Shown piece by piece: positions 22,198 to 33,718 of a stretch of DNA of 64,000 bases. Source of the DNA: Platerodrilus igneus (taxonomy: Eukaryota; Arthropoda; Insecta; Coleoptera; Lycidae). The notes beneath the pieces are model-generated. The model saw only the letters and a program-made list of their open reading frames with translations. It ran no database searches and was not told the origin of the DNA. Numbering within the stretch: position 1 is the first letter of the stretch; every line of letters begins with the position of its first letter. A program made the position numbers and the translations under genes. The stretch covers positions 11,759,001-11,823,000 of the forward strand of contig JARFIW010001739.1 in NCBI GenBank assembly GCA_036346225.1. Reading direction: 5' to 3'.

Positions 22198-22752
22198 ATA
22201 ACAAAAACAATGCAGGAAGAAATACAGTGTAAAACAATTGGGCAATTTGAAAATCCAATTTTTTTATTAAATAGAAGAAATAGGCTGACGGCGTCTCACT
22301 TTGGGTCAGTTATTAAAAGACTGGACCATACCTCTTGCCATGGCCTTGTCAAAACTATTCTATATGAAAACTTTTCCAATAGTCGGGCTATAGAATATGG
22401 TAAAATGAAGGAACCAATGGTCAAGGAAAGATTTTCGATGGAGAGGAAAATTTTGGTAAGAGAATGTGGCCTATTTGTAGACTTAGCAAGAGGATATTTG
22501 GGAGCAACACCAGATGGTATGCATTGCTTTCAGTATAGATATACAGATATTCTTTTCTAGGACTTATAGGCAGTAATGCCATAATGGAAATTAAGTGTAT
22601 GTACAAAATTGCGCAAGAACATTTATCTTTAATTGAAGGAATTGCTAAATATAAGACAACATGCCTCCAGCTAGTCAATGGCGAAATAAAACTTAAAAGG
22701 ACTCACAACTATTATTATCAGGTATGCAAATATGAAGTACATTTTGTGGGCG

Positions 22753-22800
<48 letters not shown>

Positions 22801-23197
22801 ACGTGTGTGTGTATGTGTGTATGCACTAATTTTGTAATGATTATTGTTGTAGATTCAAGGGCAATTGAACATCTCAACAAAAGACGTCTGTTACTTTGTA
22901 GTGTACAGCGGTGATAACAATCCACTGTTGGTGGAAAAAATATACAGAAATATTAGCTTTTGGGAAACTATTATGGTTCCAAAATTGGACCGGTTTTATT
23001 TAAATTGCATATTGCCAGAGATTATTGAAAAAAATGTTCCTGCTGGAAAGAAATGCGTTGATCCTGCTTATATATTACAAGCACAGGCAAAGCAACAAGA
23101 TAAGTCTCTCCACAAATCAAAGCAAATATTAAAAGCTGCACAACATCTTTGTTACCAAGCAATTCTAATCTATAGTCAATCGATGTTGCCGAGTTAA
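22198..23197 (+). CDS. Exons 8-10: YqaJ-type exonuclease domain
   Basis: Exon 8 (22198-22516) has the R-x-LTASHFG motif and ends in GATPDG. Exon 9 (22561-22721) supplies IMEIKCM. Together they give the D...ExK metal-binding pattern of YqaJ/lambda exonuclease nucleases. Exon 10 (22853 on) opens with IQGQLNIS, the helix typical of this fold, and runs into FYLNCILPEI. Introns are 44 bp (22517-22560) and 131 bp (22722-22852); the latter contains a long GT repeat. From about 23100 to the stop at 23195-23197 the coding strand is antisense LINE sequence, so the native C-terminus has been replaced. Confidence 0.8.
22757..22821. repeat. (GT)n microsatellite in a short intron
   Basis: About 40 bases of pure GT followed by interrupted GT to 22821, inside the 131-bp intron 22722-22852. 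Confidence 0.95.
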
Positions 23198-23640
23198 GCG
23201 TTACCCTAGTAGCTTGATTGACCATCTGTTTAAACCCTATATCTTCAAAAAGCACATTTACTTTCCACACTACCAAAATACAACAAATCTACATTCGTAT
23301 CACCCCTGCAAAATACTGTATCAACCTCGAGTAAAGTATCTCATACTATCTTCTAATACATCAAAAAGTTCCTTATAATACCTCCTATGGGGATTATTTT
23401 GCCACTTGTTTGTATAATATCATATTTAATGGTATTCTTAACATATATTGCAATTCCCCCTCCCCAAGTATGTCTATCTTTACGAACAATATTATATTTC
23501 ACAATACTAACTTTGTCCAGATGTAATATGTTGCTGAAGCCAAGTTGCGCTAGTTCCGAATATGTCAAAATCATTCAACAAAATCACCTCTTTAACTTGC
23601 TGAAAATGTGGCTGCAATGAGCGAACGTTTAAATGTGCTA
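23100..23640 (-). mobile_element. LINE endonuclease fragment, antisense to the split gene
   Basis: On the minus strand the blocks LNVRSL, VKEVIL-NDFDIFG, a YNIVRKDRHTWGGGIAIYVKN stretch split by frame changes and, further on, a TRVTLNSATSIDYR block match the apurinic-type endonuclease of CR1/Jockey-like LINEs. The C-terminal part of the domain ends at about 23100 where it abuts the last exon of the transposase-exonuclease gene. No reverse transcriptase remains. Confidence 0.75.
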
Positions 23641-25150
23641 ACTTAAGTTGTTGCATAATTACAGTAACTGCTTAAATTAAATTTGTTAATTGAGTGTAAA
23701 TATTGAACAACAGGAATAATCACTTGCTATAATTGGGATTGCTGTAAAAACTACTTGCCGTCAATCACATGCTAAATAAATTGATTACACTATATAACCT
23801 GCCTACCCTACACCAGTAATAAACAAATCTTTTGATTAATTCACCACTATACACAATGTGTCGGTTGTACAATAATATAGCAAATCAGTGTGATATTTTT
23901 GGGCTGTCTTACAAGGAGTTAAGTAGCATGTTAATGAACTTGTTGTAATATTCTAGTTAGTACTATAGATATTTATTATAAAATATCTGTATGTATCGTT
24001 ACTCTATAATTGGATTATTCCTGTTGAGTACGTAATAATAATAAATAATAATAATTACTGTAATTTTACGACAATTAATGATAAATACTGACATTGTATT
24101 GAATCAAATTATTAGGCAAGTTTGAATATGAACAGTGTTATTTTTCTATGTTATATTTATTTTTGTTTTAAGATAGAACTTGTATTCACCACAAAATTGT
24201 TGTGTATTTTTTTAGTTAGAACTTGTAATGCTAGGATGTGTTTAAATTTTAAAAGGTACGTTTTAACTGATGCTATCAGAATGAATATTTTTTAACGTTC
24301 GCTTACTAGGTTTCATATATTTAACTAACATGCATTTATATAAACATTTAGTGTCTGACTCTGGGACTGTATTTGTGCTATAGAATTTTGGCATGTATTT
24401 GATGTCAACTTATTTAATAATGTTTGATATTTTTATGTTTCATTTGTCATTTTATCATGTGTAATTGTTTTATTTCAGCTTATTAACCACATATCCCACT
24501 GCATCGCTCATATCTCGGTTTAAAGTTAATTATATTGTTTGTTGTTTTGTATATCCTATTATTTAGCCGATGTTCCTATATAATTAACTAGTATTTAACA
24601 TTTGTGATAATTGTTGTGATGTAATTGAATTGAACCTCTGATTTTATCTTCCTGGTGTCCCCTCTTCAACTTTAGCTGGGGTAGTATTGGTTATCCAACC
24701 TCGGTACCTACCAGAAAAGACTAGCTGGTTTACAGTAACGTTTCTTCAGTTGTCATGTGTGGTATGTCTGGGTAACAGTTGACATCCCATTAAATTCAAT
24801 GTTGGTGATCTGGGTACTTGTACGTTACCCGTCCTTGTCGAGATGTGCTAAATGCAGTTGGAAGTGTGAGGGCAGTTTGGGGTTTTCTCTGCCGTGCTCT
24901 TTCCCCAATCACCCAGGTTGAGTACGGCACTGTTTGCTTTGTATGTCATTTTTTTCCATGCGAATGGCCTATTTAGTGGTTATTCTTTTGATTAAACGTA
25001 AAGTTAGGAAAATACTGTAGCTTTATTTCAAACCTTCCCGCCACTGCCACTAGATGTTCGGTGTACGGTTTATAGAGAGCGTTTGGGTCAGCCTTCAGGT
25101 CGGTTACACTACAAGAGTTTGTATATAATAGTGAGTCGAACGATGAATCT
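23641..25150. other. Unassigned sequence with a GC-richer block
   Basis: 23641-24640 is AT-rich with nothing recognised. 24640-25130 is GC-richer and CpG-containing, and may be the end of a retroelement, but no motif identifies it. Confidence 0.4.
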
Positions 25151-25189
25151 AGTTTCCCAAATAGCCTTACCCAGGATTGCTAATATACT

Positions 25190-25616
25190 CTTAATGTCTC
25201 TGAAACTAATTTATCGATGAAATTAAGCAATTGGGTAACTGATCGTAACAAATCCCACTCAACTACTACCAAGTTGCAGCGAATTGTGTCTGCATACCAT
25301 TTATCCCACCTCTGAACTGCAAAACTTTGTTAAAAACTCATACTACTCAATAAATAAGGATAGTGGTCAATTAGGAGTAGTAAATTTATTGCCGCACATC
25401 TCATTAAATAGCGTATTTCCTGATAAAGAAATCAAATCGAGTTTCAATATTGATGGCATACCCTTATTTCCAAGTTCTCACATTCAAATATTTGGTTCCC
25501 AATTAGCTAATAATTCACTTCTTACAGATTTTGTGAAACATTGTGAAATTTTTATGGCAAAGAATGTTTTGCGTACAATATCCACACATTGTGTCATTTG
25601 AGTAAAGATGTAGAAA
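25190..25616 (+). pseudogene. Relic of an insect transposase-domain protein
   Basis: A first frame (25215-25310) reads KLSNWVTD followed by a helix. After a shift near 25314 a frame of 105 codons carries a NIDGIPLFPSS-IQIFGS block and a TDFVKHCEIFM helix. This order matches a widespread family of uncharacterised insect proteins with the pattern NIDGLPLF-SS...FWP and a later PAR-type motif, which derive from DNA transposons. The later parts of the domain are missing. The family assignment rests on recall of this pattern. Confidence 0.55.
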
Positions 25617-28600
25617 AGTATGATCCATTAGATCAATATTCAGTCTACAAAAAAAATTAGTAACATGTCCACATAAGCCATTACAACAGGTGTTCTGTAG
25701 AAGAAATTAATACTGCAAGTACTACCAACTGTTCATCTGATGATCATTCACAATTCATTATTCATTATTCTGGTCCATTACTACGTGAGTGGTCTACCTG
25801 CTCCCAATTCAAAAAATTATTTGCAAAGGCTATACATTCATTATTTGTTCATATTGTATTCTGACTCGTACTTTATGATGAACGATAATACTATCGTTCA
25901 AATACACAATATATTATTAATTCTGAAACTAATGCATTTGTGGTTGGAAGATATTAAATGACTCGTTTTGCAATATCGCGAGTATGTCGAAGCAGTAAGA
26001 CGTGTGAATGTGTTACTCTTGTAAACAAATCATTTGGATAAGCAGGAACACTAATTTTCTTGTAGAAATATGTAGTGGTGTAAAAGTAGTCTATGACTAA
26101 ACTTCGCCTGCATGGACCTGCAAATATGTCTTATATACTAATATTGAATGTAATATTAAAAACAATAAAGTCAATTTCAATTCGAAAGCTGTTAGTATAT
26201 TTATTATTAAACATTTATGTATTGACCTTAAAATATGGGGTTTAACAAATATTTAGAAATGCCTGTTATTCCCTCTTCTTACGGATAGTTTTATATCATT
26301 TACATTGCTACGTATGGTGTAAAACAGTGTTCCTTTTAAATTTTTGGTTGGTAATGATTTAACGGTTAAAAATACCTATATACACATTAGTGTAAATATT
26401 ACAACAATTGAACCTATTTTTATTTTGTTAGTTATTCATTAAAAATAAAACATTTGTAATAACTTTGTTTTAATAAAGCACACTTTACAGGTAACAAGTC
26501 AAAGTTTTTTGTATTGGAAATACTTTCTTCGATATTAGCATTTGATGAAAGATATTAAACCAAAGACCCCAAATATTTTATTAGTTATGAAATATTTATT
26601 GAAATAGACGTTTACTCGTTTTTGACAAAGCAATTTAATGTAACAAAATAGCTATTTTTTGACAGAATAAACCAAAAAGGAATTCTTTTATGGTTTATTT
26701 CTAATCACCTAAAGATAGGTCTAGTTTTGTAATTCATTTAATCCTAAACAAACTTTTACGCTTTTATTTTTAATTTAGCTTAATATATATTTCATGATTA
26801 GTGGGAGTTTTGAAGCCTGCTATGTGGGGTAAAGAATGGAAAGACTAATAAGTTGTCTATGTATTTAAAGCTGATTTTGACACTTTTCAAATCGAAAATA
26901 TAATTACCATTGCAGACCCTGGTAAGATACACAAGACAATGAACTTCCCAAAGTGAAGTGTAAAATGATGTAGTAATAATTATTGTTTTTGAGAACGTCC
27001 TCCCCCCCAGATCGTTCAAATTTGTAAATCATTTTGCTGAGTAGCAAAGGTGTAGCCTAATTTGTAACAATATGTATCCTAATTCCGTGTGATGGTTCCA
27101 CTAAGATATTTTAATAAACTTCACTTTTGCTAACTGAAGCAATATTTTTCTTACATTGAATATTGTAGAATTTCTAGTCACGTTTTGAGATACGGCACAC
27201 TACCCTTTTTTTAAAAGCTATTATAACATAGTATAAGTTTCCCAAAGTACACTGCTGTAACGCTTGTAAACATAAACATGGAAGTTTATAAACTGTTATA
27301 AACAACCATGGATGTTGAGGTTATATCATTTTTGGCTTCATAAATATTCGCAATTAATCCAATCATTATTATATTACACTTATCAAATGGTATTTCAATG
27401 CGACAAAAACAAAGTCCAAAATAATTTAATTTGAAATATTCTGGTTTTAAACCTTATTCTACACATCATTAACAGTGCCATCTTCGGAAAAAGTCGTGAA
27501 CAACTTCTATTAAAATGGCGTACAATTGATGTAATAATTCAATAAAATCCATTCAGTACACTACGGCTATCATGATCAATATTTTGAAATTTTTTAACAG
27601 AACGATTATATATGTATTCTGCTATCCAACGAATGCTTTTTTTTATATACAAATCGATTCTGTTAGATGTAGTAACTAAAATAAAGTAAGTGAATTTTTA
27701 CTATTACTTTTAACAGCTATTTCTTGCGTATTACTCCACTTTAGAAAAAAAAACAAACCTTCGTTAGAAAGTACAAAGTTTTGTGAGTCTAATGGTGAAG
27801 TTACATTTTGCATATTTTCAATCCAACAAAAGTTATTTACCAAACAGAATAACCTGTTTTTTGATGGATTTTAGGTAGCCAACCATACATTCGATCGCGC
27901 CCTTAAAGTGCTAATCACTGGGTCGCTCGCCCTATTGCAATTGAAAAAGTGAATATAGCGATAAATTGTAGTAACCAGAAGATGGTGATTAAATAGTTCT
28001 TGTAAAAAAGAAACATCGTTAAGAAATAATTTTGCAGATTCGTTTTGCTTGGTTTAAGTAATTTATAAGCGTATTAGTTTTTAGGCACTTTTTTGTTAAT
28101 TACTCCAGATTGGATTTTTAGCGGTGGTATTGGACAATTTTTGTAAGTCGTAGTCTTGAGTTTACATATATAATTTACGATTCAAATCCAGCAAATTCAC
28201 TATTTTTAAATTTGTGTTGTGGTAATCTTCGAATTTTGATTTTACAGCTAATCTCGAAAAAGTCTTAAAACTAAGTAAAATCAAGTGGCGTTCAACAAAA
28301 TTATTAACTTGGACATGTATTCCCTGACAATAGTCATTTCCTCTGAGGTAATTAGAAATCACTACCTTGTTGTTTTCAGTCGAGCTACACGTAAATTTTC
28401 CAGATTACAGAATTTTGAGCGAAAATCTTCACAGAGTTCCTGCGTTAAATATCTCTCTAATTTTCTTAACCGAAACTCAAGGTAAAAAGCTTTTCGATCA
28501 GAATATTTTCAATACTTTGTTTTCTTCCATTCTGACTAATATTCGACCTTTATACTAGAAAATAATCTGTAACGAATATTCAAATCTGTTCTGCTAATAT

Positions 28601-29029
28601 AAATAATACGCAAATTTCAATTAGCATAGTTTCAATTAAACAAACTTAATTTGTATTCCACTAAAGCTGGTCCATGAAAATGATCTCATAATACATATCC
28701 ATGTAGAGCTCCGTTAGAATATTCAACACGACAAATAAAATGCGAAATTCCTCATTTAAATGCGAGAACTTGTAGATCTGCTTCATATACTTTTGTTGTT
28801 CTTTGTAATAGTTTAAACGCGTATAAAATTTTCTTAACCAACCGTAAATTTAATGTGCTGTATATTATCAACTTCGTAAAACTGCGAAGTTTGTTCAATC
28901 TCGGTTATGCAAATAAAAGCTCTATTTAAGTGTATCAGAAGAGCTAAGTTGTTGAATGAGATTATTGCGTCTACTGATCGTTCTCGATCGGAAATTTGTA
29001 GCACTTAATCATATTAATAGACCATTACT
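25617..29029. other. AT-rich sequence without recognised genes
   Basis: Only short chance frames are present. A 15-base word (cgatcgcgcccttaa at 27892) recurs inverted near 11812, too little to define an element. Confidence 0.5.
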
Positions 29030-29235
29030 CGCAACATCTAGAACTGATATCACTGATAACGCAGAGAATGGTAAATGAGAAAATTAGAGGAAGACCACAA
29101 CTTGAGTATTTTACACAAATTAAAACGATGTAAATTAAGATTAACATGAGGCAACTGGTCCAGAATTGGAAAGGAGCTTATAGTCGATTAGTTGATTACT
29201 GAGAGCCCCCTTTGTTCTTTGGTATTTTAAAATGT
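29030..29235 (+). pseudogene. Fragment of a LINE reverse transcriptase C-terminus
   Basis: A block reading MVNEKIRGRPQLEYFTQI followed by frame changes and a QLVQNWKG helix resembles the extreme C-terminus of RTE/L2-like LINE proteins, which carry a GRPR-type turn, a short helix and a W-containing helix close to the stop. The fragment is short and degraded. Confidence 0.45.
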
Positions 29236-30140
29236 CCAGTAAATAACAAAAACTTCCTTTACTAATATAGCTATTGCGAGAGTGTTAAACCAATAGTTTT
29301 GCAACAAAAGGTTTAGCAACTAAAATTAGTATATCAATAATTGGGTAACCTAAATCAGTTAAAGAAAATGGGAATTAACTCTTTAATAATTAATTTCATG
29401 CGTCATTACAATAAAATGACCCAATTTCTTAAAAATCAAGGTGCAAAGTTTGATAGCATAAATCGCTTAAGATTTTACAAGAAGCCCTATTTAATCGATT
29501 TTCAGATAAAATAAAGCTTTTAACCATTCAATAACGCGAATAAAACCGAATCGTCTCGTAATTAATTGGTTTCAAATTGTTTGAAACGCCATAAACGAAA
29601 TCCAAACCATTTCTAATTAATTAATTGTCTATTAAAACGCGATTTCAAATGATGTTAATACATTTGCGTTCATTACAGATATAAGCAGCTATGGCTCATT
29701 TATATTTCATTTACAAACATAATGCGCCGCTAGATTCGTGGAAAATAAGTAATTTAGTGTTGTTATAGTAAGTTTGGATTAAACAGACAAGGTTAGGTTT
29801 AATTTTACATGTGACTTCAAGTTACAGGATGTGCTTACTAAAACGTCGAGTCATACTAAATGAGAAGAACAACGACTTCGGAATCTTTGATATATGACAG
29901 TACTTAGTGTAGTGTTAATTAATTAAAGTTTACAATTAAAGTATATACCTAACGATTAAACTATGAACTAAACATCAAATTAATTTGAATGTTTGTAAGA
30001 ATCGTCCTTAGGCAAAGCTGTATCAGAACTTAATGCATTGTGTTATAAACTCGTAGCAGAAATTGTTAAAATATACAGAATGCTGAGACTAGTATAAGAT
30101 AATGGTTTGTCACGTTGTGCAATGCGGTGCTTAATGTGGA
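29236..30140. other. AT-rich sequence leading into the LTR nest
   Basis: No gene recognised. The right part may contain the 5' LTR of the old Ty3/Gypsy relic, whose end is at 30198, but its start could not be set. Confidence 0.4.
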
Positions 30141-30267
30141 ATTGCAGCTGGAAACACCGATGAACGAACTGTTATTTTACAAAAGCGTTTCCGTTACACT
30201 GGTACAAGATGCGAAATAGTAGTGAAAAAGATATTTCAACAATTTTCTTTCCAATGCCAATAACCCG
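30141..30267 (+). pseudogene. 5' end of an old Ty3/Gypsy element: LTR end, primer site and first gag codons
   Basis: An LTR-like end (ccgttaca, 30191-30198) is followed by ctggtacaagatgcg, which matches the LTR end and primer-site region of the younger element at 38343-38366. An ATG at 30253 opens a gag frame (MPITR) similar to the start of the younger gag (MPVTR). The errantivirus-like insertion cuts the frame at 30267, and the rest resumes at 45155 after the insertion. Confidence 0.75.
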
Positions 30268-30852
30268 AGTTATGTGATCCCCCATTTGTTATACCTATGA
30301 AACTAATAAAGTTATTAGGAAATATTAGGAAATATTAGGAAAATGCAACAATGTAATTAAAAGACAATTTATTACAATTTATTTCAGTTTATAAACGTTC
30401 CCATGAACGGAAGCGCTACAAAGTAGCACAAGGATAAGTGACACTGCAGATGTCAGATCACAGACGGTCGAGGAAGTCACGTACCGAGATTACGCAGAAG
30501 TAAGCCTGCAACATTATAATTATGAATAGCTCTTAAGATAGCAACTATGTATCATGAATAGAATCAAGTGTAAGCGGACATTAGGTCTGCAAGTTCCCAC
30601 AGAACTGTGAGGGGGTAGGGAGATTATATAAGGCCCGGGAGCTCCACTCGCAGGCAGTTCATCAAACTTTCAGCTTTTGCATTGCAGTTCGAAGATAGCT
30701 CACTTGTACAATTAATTAATAGTTTTGGACTTAGAGTAATAATTCAAGATTGTCTAAATTCAACATTAATTTCTGTATAACAATTAAATAAATGTGTTAA
30801 AGTTCAAAGAAGTCTTTTTAAAAATGACCGCTCGAAACCACGAACCTTAACT
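30268..30852 (+). repeat. 5' LTR of the errantivirus-like element
   Basis: 585 bases from agttatgtg to ccttaact. A TATA element (ttatataagg) lies at 30624-30633, a likely initiator region at about 30655 and a poly(A) signal (aataaa) at 30787-30792. The primer site tggcgcagtcg begins at the last LTR base and matches the tRNA-Ser type primer of fly errantiviruses such as 17.6 and 297. Confidence 0.92.
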
Positions 30853-32506
30853 GGCGCAGTCGTAACGGATGTCAAAAGGGCACTAGCGAATCCAATTTCG
30901 AGCAACTGGTGATTCGGGAATTTCAATTCCGAATTTGGCAGAACAAAACAAAAGTTGGAGGCAAAACACGCATCGTTTATGTCCAGCAGTTGAAGGAGAA
31001 ACAAGAATAGTTCAAATTCAACAAAAGAAAAATTGGAGGCGATACAAGCATAGATCAAATCCAAGAAACCAAAAAGGAAACAGAAACAAAGAAAGAAATT
31101 AATGAAATCTACAAGCAACTAGTGTAAGTTCATTTTCCTAAACCAATTGACATTTATTTTATTATTAACAAAGACATTTGATATTTGCTAGTTTAAGATT
31201 TATCTATGTATATTGACTATTGTTACAAATATTTTATGCAATTTTTTGAAAATAATCGACTTAGCAATTGCTAGAGATTATCTTCAAGCTTTTATTATTA
31301 TTTTACTTGTATATGAGAAAGATTTATAAAAACTTGAGAAAACTAAAATTCTGAGACAAAGAACTGAGAAAAGCTATTCTGAGACACAAAAACTAGAGAC
31401 AATTAAAAGTCGCAAAGCGCACAAGAGACTACATTACGATTTAACTAACGTAAGAAAATTTTTTTAGAAACAAAACCAAACCTCTAATTCAGGAATCTTA
31501 ACGACGCAAAAAATTTTTAAAAATTCTAATTCAACAATCTTAACTAACGCAAGAAACGAATTCCAATTCAACAATAAAAAAATTAACTGGCGCATAAAAA
31601 TAATTTAAATACACCGAGAATAAAAAAAAGCGAAAGCTAAAATCACGAACAATTAAAACCAAAATCCTAATAACAACGCAACCATTCAAACGCGAGACGG
31701 AATATAATCCATAAATAGACAACCTGCAATCTATTATAAAAAACCACATTCTTATTACAAGAAATAACAAAACGCAAATTGAACGCAAATATCTCATCTT
31801 CAAAAGTGAATGAAAACTAACCTTGGATAAATACGCATAAAATCTAATAATAAATCACTGTACAAAAGCTATTTAAACACATCGCGAAAGCTTTCAGCAT
31901 TGTGAAATTTAAAACAGCATAAAATTACGATCGCAAACTTGATTAAAGTATCAATTTAAAATTACTCAGGAAAGATAAATATAATTACGGTACTGAGAAC
32001 ACATTCGAACGTGAAAATTTTAATGAAATAATTCAACGTCAAATTGTATTATTCTCAAACACGACATTGTATAAGATCACAGCGAGTACTGAATAACACC
32101 CACAGTATAATTAAAATAACTATAATAGAGACGCTAACGCAACTAATTAATTGACAACATTGTAAGCATTGCAGACACCTTACAATCGCATAAACCAAAG
32201 AGATAATTATTACACACCTAACTAAAATCGACATAAATTAAAAATAGAGAAGTTTTAACTGACGCAACTAACGCAAAACATTCAAGCCCGATAAATTACC
32301 ACAAAAATCACTCAGCCTATTGAAACTTCAGAAAATTAAAATTAAAATCGGCAACTCAAGAGAAAATCCAACCAAACCAATACCAAGCGTAAAACCTATT
32401 AAATATCACCGAAAACTACAAAATAAATCCAAATTTTTTCAAAAAAAAAAAATTATAATTTTTTTAAAATTACCCAAATATTTCCCCAGCCAAGAGGACT
32501 AATGAA
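30853..32506 (+). other. Long A-rich untranslated leader of the errantivirus-like element
   Basis: About 1.65 kb of A-rich, T-poor plus strand between the primer site and gag, with a recurring word aacgcaa/gacgcaa. No long frame is present apart from a chance one of 60 codons. Strong A bias on the sense strand continues through gag and env. Confidence 0.7.
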
Positions 32507-33718
32507 ATGAAACTGTACTTAGAAATGATCCCCAGCTTTAACGGTAATGACCAATGTTTGTTAAGTAATTACATTTCAGCCAGCAAATTATTCCTAAAAA
32601 CCTTTTACAAGACCGGAGATAACGAAAGAAACACTTTGCTTATCCGCCTTATATTTAGTAAACTGACCGGAAGGGAACTAACATTAATTGCAAGCCGCGA
32701 AGACGTAGACCAATGGGACGAGTACAAACGCATATTGATTGCATATTTGGGAGATCAGAAAAACTTAAAATGTTTAGTAAGGGTTTTGACAAACTTTAGG
32801 ATAGAACACAACCAATCACCCTATCAATTTGTAATGAAATGCCAAGATGTAAGAAGTTTAATCTTGACAAAACTCAAAATCGAAGAAACCGACTCAAACG
32901 TAAGACTTTTAAAAACGAAAATGTATGACACGATGGCATTAGATACCTATCTAAATGCACTACCCGAACGACTTTCAGATAAAATTAGATTTCGACATCC
33001 CCAAAACTTAGAAAAAGCAATGAACATGATAATCGAAGAAGAGAACGTAATATACTATAGAAACCGACTATATAAACCCAACGCGAATAAAAGCTACACG
33101 CCAATGAAAACTATACAACCCGCAAGACAAATAAATCCACAACAAAAATTCAACCCGTTCAATGCACAAACAAACCAAACGCGAACTAATAATCCACATT
33201 TTAATAACTCAAACTTTAACAACCAATACAAACAATTCTCAAAACCAACGTTTTACCCGAACTTTTCAAAACCCACATATCAACCAACATTTAACTCGAA
33301 CTTTTCAAAACCCGCATTTCAACCGAGATTCAATCAAAATGTAAATCAGCAAAGACCAGCATTCAACGCGAATACTAACAGAAACTCACCGATGATAAAT
33401 AATAATAATCCCAATAACTATTATAAACCCACACCAATGGATACCTCATCTGGTAACACCAGACCCAACACCAAAATAACGCACATAAGACCAAACCCCA
33501 ATCAAAAACGCACTTTCACTTCAGAAGAGCTATTTCATCAAGAAGTAGAAGAGTATGAAGATGACCAGAATAATAGCAATCGACCGTGTACGAATAATGA
33601 ACAAAACCAATCAAACCATTACGAACGCGAAGAACCATATGAAAATTACGAGGAGGACGACGAAGAGAACACATGTTCAAATTTTCAAATGGACCATTTT
33701 ATAAACGACCAAACGTAA
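32507..33718 (+). CDS. Gag of the errantivirus-like element (intact frame, 403 residues)
   Basis: The frame is open over its full length. Residues 1-185 are helical and resemble errantivirus Gag capsid regions, with FNGND near the start and RLIFSKLTGREL. Residues 190-330 are a low-complexity Asn/Gln/Pro/Phe region with a repeated FSKP-PTF unit. The C-terminus is very acidic. No CCHC zinc knuckle is present, as is usual for errantiviruses. The start is the first ATG with this frame and follows a short upstream ATG-stop pair. Pol overlaps its last 46 bases in the -1 frame. Confidence 0.85.
   Translation: MKLYLEMIPSFNGNDQCLLSNYISASKLFLKTFYKTGDNERNTLLIRLIFSKLTGRELTLIASREDVDQWDEYKRILIAYLGDQKNLKCLVRVLTNFRIEHNQSPYQFVMKCQDVRSLILTKLKIEETDSNVRLLKTKMYDTMALDTYLNALPERLSDKIRFRHPQNLEKAMNMIIEEENVIYYRNRLYKPNANKSYTPMKTIQPARQINPQQKFNPFNAQTNQTRTNNPHFNNSNFNNQYKQFSKPTFYPNFSKPTYQPTFNSNFSKPAFQPRFNQNVNQQRPAFNANTNRNSPMINNNNPNNYYKPTPMDTSSGNTRPNTKITHIRPNPNQKRTFTSEELFHQEVEEYEDDQNNSNRPCTNNEQNQSNHYEREEPYENYEEDDEENTCSNFQMDHFINDQT

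Larger units (their letters stand above)
12312..23197 (+). pseudogene. Split gene: Mutator-like transposase fused to YqaJ-type exonuclease
   Basis: Ten exon segments can be joined: 12312-12421, 12646-12783, 12840-12923, 19800-20202, 20249-20422, 21046 to about 21655, about 21708-22146, 22198-22516, 22561-22721 and 22853-23197. Codon phase is kept across every junction except the one near 21656-21708, which is off by one base. The protein has an N-terminal basic, disordered region, a Mutator-like transposase domain and a C-terminal YqaJ/lambda-exonuclease-like nuclease. Several introns are only 44-51 bp, while intron 3 is 6.9 kb and full of elements. One in-frame TGA at about 20290 and the phase problem suggest decay. 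The last about 30 codons come from an antisense LINE. It may be a domesticated gene or a transposon's own gene. Confidence 0.8.

Noticed and set aside
30804..31803. Minus-strand Phe/Leu-rich frames in the errantivirus leader
   Set aside because: They are the complement of an A-rich untranslated leader on the sense strand.
32320..32502. Small 60-codon frame before gag
   Set aside because: Lys/Ile-rich chance frame in an A-rich leader with no motif.
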